64,000 bases of DNA from Gluconacetobacter sacchari (GTDB lineage Bacteria > Pseudomonadota > Alphaproteobacteria > Acetobacterales > Acetobacteraceae): the NCBI RefSeq assembly GCF_014174255.1, contig NZ_JABEQJ010000001.1, forward strand, positions 186,001 through 250,000, written 5' to 3'. Within the stretch, counting starts at the first letter, position 1; every line of letters starts with the position of its first letter. The notes under the pieces are model-generated. The model was given only the letters and a program-made list of their open reading frames with translations, had not been told where the DNA came from and ran no database searches. The translations under genes were made by a program, and so were the position numbers. Shown in pieces: positions 24,219-31,754 of this stretch.

Positions 24219-26078
24219 TCACGCCACCGCCATCCCATCGGCCCGGCCGCGCCGCGTCATGGCCTGGAGCGCGATCGCGAGTTCGCCGCCCGTGGCCGAC
24301 TGCGTGTCGACCCGCCGCAACACCCCCGGCACCAGCGCTGGCGCCCGCGCCGGATCGCGCGCCCATGCGCGCAGGAACACCGCCAGCCGCCGCGCGCCCC
24401 CCGCGGCAAGCGGGCCGCCGGCCATGGCCTCGCGCAACTCGATCACGCACATGCCCTGCACGGTCATTTCCATATGGGCGGCGAAATACGCGAACAGCCG
24501 CGCCTGCGGAAGGTCGCGCCCGGTGCGGACGGCACGGACCATGCTGTCCGCGTTCGTCATCAGCCAGTCGTGGGCCGAGGGCAGGCGCCGTGCGGTGGCC
24601 AGGCCGACGGCCCGCCGCTCCGCCCAGGCGATCGTGCGCCGCAGATGCTCGTCGGGCCGGAAGGGCAGCACCAGGCGGAACATGGCGCCGGCGAAGAACA
24701 CCGCCGCCAGAAACGCCATCGTCCCGTTCAGGAAGGCGCTTTCATCGTATCGCCCGCCATTGGACGGCCCGATCAGGACCGGCAGGAACATGTTGAAGGA
24801 AAAAGCCTGGTTGACCAGACGCGGCGTCCGCGCGGCCAGGCCGCCGATCACCATCGGCACCAGCAGACAGGCCGCCAGCACCTCGGGCGCCGTCGCCATC
24901 GGTATCACCAGCAGCACATAGCCGGCCGCGACGACGGCACAGCCCATCGCGCCACGGGCAAAGCCGGCCGACGCCAGCGCCGGCACGTCCCGCGTCGCCA
25001 GCAAGCCATAGACCAGCACGACATAGGCGATGAAGCCGCTTCCCGACGGCCACGCGGTGACATGCCAGGCCAGCGCCGCGCCCAGCACGCCCACCGCCAC
25101 CCGCGCGCCGTTGCGCGCGCCCTGCGTGGCCTGCCGGACCGAGCGGGTGCGGAAGCGGAAGCGATCCCCGGCACGCGGAGCGGCGAGGGCATCGATGTGG
25201 CGGGCGCCGGCCTCCAGCGTCTCGCGCACGGTATGCCACCGCGCGCCGGCCCGGACGCGCGCCACGGCGGCCAGCAGTTCGGCGAGGGCGGCGCGGGCAT
25301 GATCGGCCGCGCGCCCGGCACCCGGTCCCATTTCCAGCACATCGAACTCGACCCGGCCGGACGCGGCCATGATCTCCGCCAGCAACCCGCTTTCCGCCGC
25401 CGGGGCGGGCGCCGCCGCCTGCCAGCCCGCCAGCATGCGCCCGGCGGTCGCCGACACGCCGCGCAGCCGCGCCAGCAAGGCCGCCCCCGCCCGCTCGCGC
25501 AGGCCGGGAGAACACAGCATGGCCAGCACGCTCTCGCAGAGAATACCCAGCGCGATATAGGTCCCCCGCGCCATGGCGATAAAGAACGCATCATCGGGCG
25601 CGGCGATGCCGTCGGTGGCGACGATGGCCGCGGTAAAACTGGCGACCAGAAAACCGTAACTGCGATACCCGTCCAGAAACGTGGCCAGGCCGCAGCACAG
25701 CCCCGCCCACAGCGCGAGACAGAGAAAGAACAGCCCCGCCTCCTGCGGAAAGGTGGCGATCAGCGCCACACCCACGCAGCACCCCGCCACGGTGCCCGCC
25801 AGCCGCCAGCGCGCTTTGGAAAAGGATTCCCCGCGCGAGGCCGTGGCCACCGTCCAGACGGTCAGCGGCGCCCATTGCGGGCTGCCCAGTTCCATCGCCA
25901 TCGCGATCAGCAACGACAGGATGGCCGCGCAGGCCGTCCGCAGCGCGAACCCCAGGTCCGCCCACGACGGCGCGAACAGCCAGCCCCACCGCCCCTCGCC
26001 CCCGCACGCCTCCACCCGCCGCACTCCCCTTTTCCGGCGGCGGACAGTGGCGGCGGCCGCACGCCGCGTCCAAGTCAT
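24219..26078 (-). CDS. FUSC-family inner-membrane transporter (AaeB/YccS-like)
   Basis: This 619-residue protein has two blocks of about five to six hydrophobic helices (about 40-190 and 335-460). Each is followed by a soluble helical region, the repeat layout of fusaric-acid-resistance-type exporters. GSPQWAPLTVWTVATASRGESFSKARWRLAGTVAG is the conserved first-block signature. Members export aromatic acids such as p-hydroxybenzoate, usually with a membrane-fusion partner, which is absent here. An extra basic leader precedes the first helices. The gene is divergent from the TetR/NmrA pair, so the TetR protein may control it. The substrate is unknown. Confidence 0.82.
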   Translation of the reverse strand: MTWTRRAAAATVRRRKRGVRRVEACGGEGRWGWLFAPSWADLGFALRTACAAILSLLIAMAMELGSPQWAPLTVWTVATASRGESFSKARWRLAGTVAGCCVGVALIATFPQEAGLFFLCLALWAGLCCGLATFLDGYRSYGFLVASFTAAIVATDGIAAPDDAFFIAMARGTYIALGILCESVLAMLCSPGLRERAGAALLARLRGVSATAGRMLAGWQAAAPAPAAESGLLAEIMAASGRVEFDVLEMGPGAGRAADHARAALAELLAAVARVRAGARWHTVRETLEAGARHIDALAAPRAGDRFRFRTRSVRQATQGARNGARVAVGVLGAALAWHVTAWPSGSGFIAYVVLVYGLLATRDVPALASAGFARGAMGCAVVAAGYVLLVIPMATAPEVLAACLLVPMVIGGLAARTPRLVNQAFSFNMFLPVLIGPSNGGRYDESAFLNGTMAFLAAVFFAGAMFRLVLPFRPDEHLRRTIAWAERRAVGLATARRLPSAHDWLMTNADSMVRAVRTGRDLPQARLFAYFAAHMEMTVQGMCVIELREAMAGGPLAAGGARRLAVFLRAWARDPARAPALVPGVLRRVDTQSATGGELAIALQAMTRRGRADGMAVA

Positions 26079-26163
26079 TCTCCTGATCGGTCCATAAAGG
26101 CCGCTTATGAAAGAGGGGACGAGCCGCCCGCCGCCGCGCGGCGCAAAAGCCCTTGAATGTTAG

Positions 26164-26177
26164 TAAGTACTCACTTA
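26164..26177. promoter_or_regulatory. Likely TetR operator
   Basis: TAAGT-ACTC-ACTTA is an inverted repeat in the short divergent region between the FUSC and TetR genes, 23 bp before the TetR start. The position suits autorepression and control of both genes. Confidence 0.5.
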
Positions 26178-26199
26178 TAAATCTCCCCAAGGAGAAGCC

Positions 26200-26910
26200 A
26201 TGCCCCCCCATCCATCAAGACTGTCCGCCACCGACCGCCGGAACGCGATCCTGGCGGCGGCCGCCCCGATTTTCGCCCGGCTCGGACGAGAGGGCGCGAC
26301 GACGAAGGAAATCGCCAGGGCGGCGGGCGTCTCCGAAGCCCTGCTATACCGGCATTTCACCGGCAAGGAGGCGCTCTACGCGGCGCTCGAACGCCATTGC
26401 GTCGAGGCGAATACGGTCGGCGACCGTCTCCTTGCCTCGGCACCGCCATCGACGGCGACACTGGTCACGGGCGTCGCCGTGCTGGTGCAGGCGGTCTTTC
26501 CCGGCATCGGCCCGGCACGCACCCATGACGACACCAAGCGCCTCGTCACAGCCAGCCTCCTGGGCGACGGCCGGTTCGCGAAAGCCTTCCTCGACCGGCA
26601 TGTGAAACCGTGGACCGGCATTTTCGCGCAATCGTTTCAAGCCGCCCGGATCGCTGGCGATGTCGAGGACGGCGTCGAGATCGGCAGCGCGGACATCTGG
26701 TTCGTTCACCACCTGGCGAACACGCTGCATCTCATCAGCCTGCCTGGCATCGAGGTCGTCGAATACGGCGTCCCGCGCGAGAAGCTGGTCGAAAAGACGG
26801 TCCATTTCCTGCTGCGCGGGCTGGGACTCAGGCAGGCGGCCATAGACCGGCATTACGACCCGAACACACTCAGGACGATCTTTGCATCGATGGAGCGGCA
26901 CCAACCATGA
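26200..26910 (+). CDS. TetR-family transcriptional regulator
   Basis: This 236-residue regulator has the DNA-binding domain RRNAILAAAAPIFARLGREGATTKEIARAAGVSEALLYRHFTGKEALYAAL (residues 14-62), then an all-helical ligand domain with no recognisable specificity. The start ATG has a strong AAGGAG 7 bp upstream. Its stop overlaps the ATG of an NmrA-like reductase gene by 4 bp, so it probably regulates that gene and perhaps the divergent FUSC exporter. Confidence 0.92.
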   Translation: MPPHPSRLSATDRRNAILAAAAPIFARLGREGATTKEIARAAGVSEALLYRHFTGKEALYAALERHCVEANTVGDRLLASAPPSTATLVTGVAVLVQAVFPGIGPARTHDDTKRLVTASLLGDGRFAKAFLDRHVKPWTGIFAQSFQAARIAGDVEDGVEIGSADIWFVHHLANTLHLISLPGIEVVEYGVPREKLVEKTVHFLLRGLGLRQAAIDRHYDPNTLRTIFASMERHQP

Positions 26911-27821
26911 ATCCGATCGAAAAAATCGCCGTCATCGGCGCGACGGGCCGGCTCGGCGCGCCGGTCGCGACCGAACTCGCGAAGCATTTCGACGTCCGGG
27001 CGATTGTCCGCTCGCCCGACAAGGCCGCAAGGATGCTGCCGCCCCACGTCGAAATCGTCCAGGGAGATCTGCGGGACATTCCAAGCCTGCGCGCCGCCCT
27101 CGCCGGGATGGACGCCATCTACCTCAATCTCGCCACCGAAACGGCGGATCCGGGCCTTCCCTTTTACGAAGAGCGGGACGGCGTGCGGAACCTGATGACC
27201 GCCGCAACGGGGCTGGGCATCCGCTATATCGCCAAGATCGGCGCGCTCGGCGCCTATCCTCCGGCACTGGAAAACATCCGGAACAACATGGTGCCGAACC
27301 TGATCCGGATGGAAGGACACAGGATCATCGCGGACTCCGGCATTCCGCACAGTTTTTTCGCGCCGACCCATTTCATGGAACTGCTGCCGAACATGATCGA
27401 CGGGCGGGCGCTGCAATGGATCGGCAATACCCGGGTCAAGGTCTATTGGGTCTCCGTCGCCGACTACGCGCGGCTGGTGGTCGGGGCGTTTCAAAATCCC
27501 GCGGCGATGCCGGAGCATTGTCCGGTCCAGGGGCCGGAGGCCCTATCCGTCCGGCAGGCCATGGAGCAGTTCGTCCGGCATTACGATCCGACGCTCAAAA
27601 TTCGCGTGGCGCCCCTCTGGGTGATCAGGCTGATCGGCCTCTTCAACCCCAAGATGAAATTCGTCGCCCATCTGTTCGCGTATTTCGGCAACCACGAGGA
27701 CCCGTTCTACGCCGAGAAAACCTGGAAGGACCTGGGCAGGCCGACAGTCACCCTCAGGATGTTTTCCGAATCGCTGCGCCGGACCCGACCCACCGCCCGA
27801 AGGGCCGCGGCATCGCGCTGA
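26907..27821 (+). CDS. NmrA-like NAD(P)-binding SDR-family protein
   Basis: This 304-residue protein starts at the ATG overlapping the TetR stop. It carries the Rossmann motif IAVIGATGRLGAPVATEL (residues 7-24), RAIVRSPDKA and GDLRD, as in atypical short-chain dehydrogenases of the NmrA/HSCARG group. It has YIAKIGALGAY in place of the classical YxxxK, so it may bind NADP as a sensor or act as a reductase. Function is not assignable; coupling to the TetR gene suggests inducible use. Confidence 0.85.
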   Translation: MNPIEKIAVIGATGRLGAPVATELAKHFDVRAIVRSPDKAARMLPPHVEIVQGDLRDIPSLRAALAGMDAIYLNLATETADPGLPFYEERDGVRNLMTAATGLGIRYIAKIGALGAYPPALENIRNNMVPNLIRMEGHRIIADSGIPHSFFAPTHFMELLPNMIDGRALQWIGNTRVKVYWVSVADYARLVVGAFQNPAAMPEHCPVQGPEALSVRQAMEQFVRHYDPTLKIRVAPLWVIRLIGLFNPKMKFVAHLFAYFGNHEDPFYAEKTWKDLGRPTVTLRMFSESLRRTRPTARRAAASR

Positions 27822-27836
27822 AGGAACACTCCGCCG

Positions 27837-28739
27837 TCACACGCGCAACACATCGGTCAGCACCAGCCCGCGCGCCACATGCCAGCACCGCGCCATCAGC
27901 GCGCTGGTCATGGGCTGCCGCACCCGCGCCAGCCCGACCGCCGGCGTCGGCGACGGGTCAAGCCGCCGGAACTGGAACGGCACGCCGCCAGTGCGCGACG
28001 GCAGCGCCGCCACCGGCAGGATCGACGCCAGGCGCCCCACGCGCAGTTCCGCATGCAGCAGTTCCAGCGCGTTGGTCTCGAACCGTACATCCGGCTGGCC
28101 GCCCGCCTCGGCGAAACACCGGTCGATCACCTGCCGGCTGCGCATCGAACGATCCAGCAGACACAGCGGCAGCCCCGCCGCGTCGCGCCACGAACACCGG
28201 GCACGCCCCGGCAGCGCGATCCCCGGGCCACCGACCAGCACCTGCTGCTCGACATAGAGTTCATGCGCCTCGAACGGCCCGCCAGCCGGCAACTGGTCGA
28301 GATAGACGATGCCCAGGCCGAAACGCTGTTCGGACAGCCCGCGCAGAACATCGTCATGCGCCGCGACGGTCAGTTCCAGATGCAGCGCCGGGATCGCGGC
28401 ACGCAGGCTTTCCATCAGCAGCGGCGCCAGTTGCTGCGCCGGCGGCATGACGCCGATGGCCAGGCTGCCGCCCGCGACCTCATGGGCAAAGTCCGCCTCC
28501 TGGCGCAAGCCATCCAGCGCGGCCAGGCTCTGCCGCGCCCAGGCCAGCACCCGCTCGCCCTCCGGCGTCAGGCCCAGCACCCTCTGCCGGCGCCGGACGA
28601 TGGTCACGCCCAGCTCATGCTCCAGTTGCCGGATCGCCGCCGACAGCGCGGGCTGCGACACCCCGCAATGTTCCGCCGCGCGCGAGAAATGCCGAAACCG
28701 ATCGAGCGCGACGAGATAGGTCAACTGCCGGAGAAACAC
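27837..28739 (-). CDS. LysR-family transcriptional regulator
   Basis: This regulator has about 300 residues. The winged helix reads FLRQLTYLVALDRFRHF then SRAAEHCGVSQPALSAAIRQLEHELGVTIVRRR, followed by a LysR effector domain (about 90-290). A GTG start ending at 28739 is chosen because it gives the canonical LysR N-terminus; the ATG further up at 28805 adds an unusual leader. It converges with the NmrA-like gene (15-bp gap), so no partner gene is obvious. It may act on a distant target. Confidence 0.85.
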   Translation of the reverse strand: MFLRQLTYLVALDRFRHFSRAAEHCGVSQPALSAAIRQLEHELGVTIVRRRQRVLGLTPEGERVLAWARQSLAALDGLRQEADFAHEVAGGSLAIGVMPPAQQLAPLLMESLRAAIPALHLELTVAAHDDVLRGLSEQRFGLGIVYLDQLPAGGPFEAHELYVEQQVLVGGPGIALPGRARCSWRDAAGLPLCLLDRSMRSRQVIDRCFAEAGGQPDVRFETNALELLHAELRVGRLASILPVAALPSRTGGVPFQFRRLDPSPTPAVGLARVRQPMTSALMARCWHVARGLVLTDVLRV

Positions 28740-28974
28740 GCCGCCCGCCCTTCCTGCCTCACATCGTCCCACTTCCTCACGGAAAATCCGGACACCGGCA
28801 AGCACGCATCGTCCTTACGCGGTGAAGAAACCGCCGAACCTCATCGCGCGGGCCACCCTTCTCACCCTGCCGTTCCTGCCGCCGTCGGCGTCGTCCCCCC
28901 CCGGTGATCGCCCTGAGATCCTCGGTCTGGTCGGTCACCGGGCCGCATGCACCGCAGGAAGGTTTTCGGGATCA

Positions 28975-29784
28975 TCACGCACGACCGCGCATCAGGGTAA
29001 CACCCAGCCTGAACACAGCCATCCAGCTTGCAGGGCGCGATCTGTCGAGCCCGACAAAAAACCGCGCAATACGCACCAGGTCGTCCGGCGGATAGTCGGC
29101 CGGCAATTTCGCCATCAGGCGTGCGCCCCGATCGCGATTGCGGATAGCCGCCTGCCGATCGGCGCGACGGAGCAGCCCCGGCAGTTCCGCAAGGCTCGGG
29201 TCGGTGCAATAAGCCGGCTGCCCCGGCTGCTGACGCCACGAACCCTCAATCGCTCCCGCGTCGTAAGGATCGAACCCCAGCGCGTCGACGATCGTCATGA
29301 TCACCCCCCGGGCGGCAGGATCGTCCCCGGCGACCGGCAACGCGATGCGCCCGTCGCCGGCAGGCGGCCTGCCCTGACGGGGCAGGCGGTCGGCGATGAT
29401 GTTGTTGAACGCCTTGACGACGGGCCGCCCCAATTGCCGGGCCACCCAGACCGATTCCACCTGCCCGGCTTCGACGGCCGCGATGTGCCCATCCCGGAGC
29501 GGATAGTAATTGCTGGCATCCACGACGATTGCCGCGCTCGACAGGCCGGTCATGACCTCAGCCGGAATCCGCGGCAACCGGCCGAAGGGAATGGCCACGA
29601 TCAGGACATCCGCGCCCGCCGATATGTCCAGGAGATCGCACGCCGTGGCACCCGTGCGCCGGGCAAAGTCGGTCAGGCTGCCCCGTCCCCGGGAATTGGC
29701 GACCGCGACCTCGTACCCCGCGCGCGCAAGCGTCGTAGCCAGCGCTTCGCCCACGTGTCCGGCCCCGATGATGGCAATCCGCAT
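28975..29784 (-). CDS. NADP-binding reductase of the F420-dependent NADP reductase-like family
   Basis: This 269-residue protein has an N-terminal Rossmann fold MRIAIIGAGHVGEALATTLARAGYEVAVANSRG and the motif DVLIVAIPFGRLPRIPAEV. VVKAFNNIIADRL is typical of proteins annotated as NADPH-dependent F420 reductase or YwqN/ProC-like predicted dinucleotide-binding enzymes. Acetic acid bacteria are not known for F420, so the natural partner is unclear. The gene is divergent from an HxlR regulator with a dyad between them, the common arrangement for redox-responsive HxlR targets. Confidence 0.82.
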   Translation of the reverse strand: MRIAIIGAGHVGEALATTLARAGYEVAVANSRGRGSLTDFARRTGATACDLLDISAGADVLIVAIPFGRLPRIPAEVMTGLSSAAIVVDASNYYPLRDGHIAAVEAGQVESVWVARQLGRPVVKAFNNIIADRLPRQGRPPAGDGRIALPVAGDDPAARGVIMTIVDALGFDPYDAGAIEGSWRQQPGQPAYCTDPSLAELPGLLRRADRQAAIRNRDRGARLMAKLPADYPPDDLVRIARFFVGLDRSRPASWMAVFRLGVTLMRGRA

Positions 29785-29796
29785 GGCTATGGTTCC

Positions 29797-29824
29797 GTTT
29801 CATAACTCTTGATCGTCATGAAAC
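29797..29824. promoter_or_regulatory. Dyad operator candidate for the HxlR regulator
   Basis: GTTTCAT (29797-29803) and ATGAAAC (29818-29824) form a perfect 7-bp inverted repeat with a 14-bp spacer. The dyad lies in the 104-bp divergent region between the reductase and the HxlR gene. Confidence 0.5.
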
Positions 29825-29888
29825 TATACCCAAGGATGCACGCCACAAGACGGCACCTCGCCGTGCCTCGGTTACCCGGAGAGAACTC

Positions 29889-30257
29889 ATGGCCAAATCC
29901 CCCGTGCCGGCGTCCTGTAGCGAACACGGCGTCATGACCAGCCTGGGTGATAAATGGACGATCCTGGTCATCCTGCAACTTGCGCGAGCGCCGGAGCCCC
30001 GCCAGCGGTTTTCCCGCCTCCGCCGGGATGTAGCCGGAATTTCGCAACGCATGCTGACGGTGACGCTCCGGATGCTCGAGCGGCACGGGCTTGTCGTCCG
30101 TCATTATCACGCTGAAGTCCCACCGCGCGTGGAATATGAATTGAGTCCGATGGGCGCCAGCCTGGTGCCGGCGCTCGAGACCTTTGCCGCGTGGATCGCA
30201 ACCCATTGGGACGCGATGATGCAGGCGCGCGACGATTATGACGTTCAGGAACCGTAG
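29889..30257 (+). CDS. HxlR-family winged-helix regulator
   Basis: This 122-residue regulator has a Cys near the N-terminus (PASCSEHGVMTSLGDKWTILVILQLA). A winged helix follows with RFSRLRRDVAGISQRMLTVTLRMLERHGLVVR and a YELSPMGASL wing, as in HxlR/YodB/HypR. Family members use that N-terminal Cys to sense electrophiles or oxidants. GGAGAG lies 8 bp before the ATG. It most likely controls the divergent reductase. Confidence 0.92.
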   Translation: MAKSPVPASCSEHGVMTSLGDKWTILVILQLARAPEPRQRFSRLRRDVAGISQRMLTVTLRMLERHGLVVRHYHAEVPPRVEYELSPMGASLVPALETFAAWIATHWDAMMQARDDYDVQEP

Positions 30258-30455
30258 GCCCCCCTGCGGGACGGGCCACCGCGCCACGGATGTCGTCGCC
30301 AGAAGGAGGACGCCCGTTCATGCGCGTTCACGGTATGCCCATCCGTGCGCGCAGCGGCTGGTTTTGGACGAGCCGCGCAAAACATGCCATCAAGGCTCTC
30401 CCGGCCGCCAGAATGAACTGATCGGCTCGTTCGATAAAAGGGGCCAGCTTTTTCG

Positions 30456-30908
30456 ATGTCGTCGGGCTCGGCTGCATGCGATCGGTGGAGCGGCTGGATA
30501 CGTCAGGCGTATCTGGTCCTCGTCGCATGCACCCTGATCGGACTCCTCGGCCAACTGACGGTGCAGAGTCGCGCACTGCCGGGCGAAATGCCGCGGATGA
30601 CGCTCGAACGCCTGACCGGGCTGCACATCGGCCCGTCCGCATGCGCTGACGCCCAGGCCGCTTCGATGTGTACGGACATGCCCGGCATGGGCCATTCGTC
30701 CGCCCCGCATCGCCATGACGACGGCTACTGTCCCCTGTGCCCGTTGCTCCACCTGCCGGTCGTGGTTCTGGCGCTCGGGCTTGCCGTTCTGCTGGCATGC
30801 CTGCGAGTCCGCTACAGCCTCTCTCGCCCCGCGGAACTCTGTCTTCGCCTCGCCAATTCCATCGGCCGGGCGCGTCCCCCATCCACCGGGCCGCCGATCC
30901 TCCCGTGA
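30456..30908 (+). CDS. DUF2946-family protein, copy 2
   Basis: This 150-residue protein is homologous in layout to the gene at 7186-7620. It has a hydrophobic helix (AYLVLVACTLIGLLGQL), ALPGEMPRMTLERLTGLHIG, a Met/His-rich segment (MCTDMPGMGHSSAPHRHDDG), then CPLCPLLHLP and a second hydrophobic helix with a basic tail. The Met/His/Cys content suggests copper or another soft metal, possibly as a metal-handling periplasmic or membrane protein. It is the first of three or four genes leading to a TonB receptor. Confidence 0.75.
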   Translation: MSSGSAACDRWSGWIRQAYLVLVACTLIGLLGQLTVQSRALPGEMPRMTLERLTGLHIGPSACADAQAASMCTDMPGMGHSSAPHRHDDGYCPLCPLLHLPVVVLALGLAVLLACLRVRYSLSRPAELCLRLANSIGRARPPSTGPPILP

Positions 30909-30978
30909 CACCGTAAACCGGCTATTCCGCTCGCCCCCAAGGGGCCCGATCGTCCGATCACGTCACGGAACAACAACC

Positions 30979-31191
30979 ATGTCTTCCATACCAGGCCGAC
31001 GCGCCCTGCGCGCCGGCCCGCCCCTGCTTGCCCTGGCCCGGGGCTGCGCCCACGCGCATGCTCCGACGAACGCGGCCCAATCGCCGAAGCTGGAAAAACA
31101 GGCGTCGTCTCCAACCGGCGCACGCCCGGTATTCTCCATGGCGCTCACGGCTTCCCGGCAGTGGCCTGGTCCGACACACGCCGCCGGATGA
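30979..31191 (+). other. Doubtful 70-codon frame between two DUF2946 genes
   Basis: A short frame from an ATG at 30979 codes for a basic, Ala/Pro-rich peptide that could be a signal sequence followed by degraded coding DNA. It ends overlapping the next gene. Nothing in it is recognisable. It may be the remnant of a gene that once separated the two DUF2946 copies, for example the start of a lost TonB receptor, or simply non-coding. Confidence 0.2.
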
Positions 31192-31658
31192 CCGGATCGA
31201 TGCGCGCGGCCCGCCATCGCATTTCATCGCCTGGCCGTCGCCTGGCCCACGCGCTGCGCGGCGTCGTGGTGCTGGCGACGCTGTTGGGCCTGCTGGGGCA
31301 ACTCGCCCTGCAAAGCCAGGCACGACTGGATGAAATGCCGCGCGCGACATTCGAGCGGCTGACAGGGCTGCATATCGGCTTCCCGTCGCGTGAGGCCCAT
31401 GCCCATGCGATGCGCGCGGATATGCCGGACATGTCGATGGGCGACATGCCCGGTCCGCATCGTCACCACGACGGCGGATACTGCCCACTCTGCCCGCTGC
31501 TGCATTTGCCGAGCATCGTGCTGGCAACTCCGTTCATGGCGATATCCGTGGCGGTTCGCGTTGATCGCACCCGGCACGTTCTACCGCCTGCCCATGCCCC
31601 ACCCTCCGCGCGCGGCATCCGGTTACCGCCGCCGACGGGGCCGCCCTTCACCGCCTGA
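31188..31658 (+). CDS. DUF2946-family protein, copy 3
   Basis: This protein of about 156 residues has a hydrophobic helix (LRGVVVLATLLGLLGQLAL), the shared ARLDEMPRATFERLTGLHIG block and a Met/His-rich segment (MRADMPDMSMGDMPGPHRHHDGG). CPLCPLLHLP and a second hydrophobic stretch follow. The start is taken at ATG 31188; GTG at 31161 is possible. It is closer to copy 2 than to copy 1, as expected for a tandem duplication. It lies 96 bp before a TonB receptor gene on the same strand. Confidence 0.75.
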   Translation: MTGSMRAARHRISSPGRRLAHALRGVVVLATLLGLLGQLALQSQARLDEMPRATFERLTGLHIGFPSREAHAHAMRADMPDMSMGDMPGPHRHHDGGYCPLCPLLHLPSIVLATPFMAISVAVRVDRTRHVLPPAHAPPSARGIRLPPPTGPPFTA

Positions 31659-31754
31659 GTCATCGCCACCGCCCGATAACAGGATGGCGCGTCCCAGAAC
31701 AGGGGCACGCCAGTACCGTCGGGCTGTCTTCCGCCTCGGATCCGGATCTCTTTC

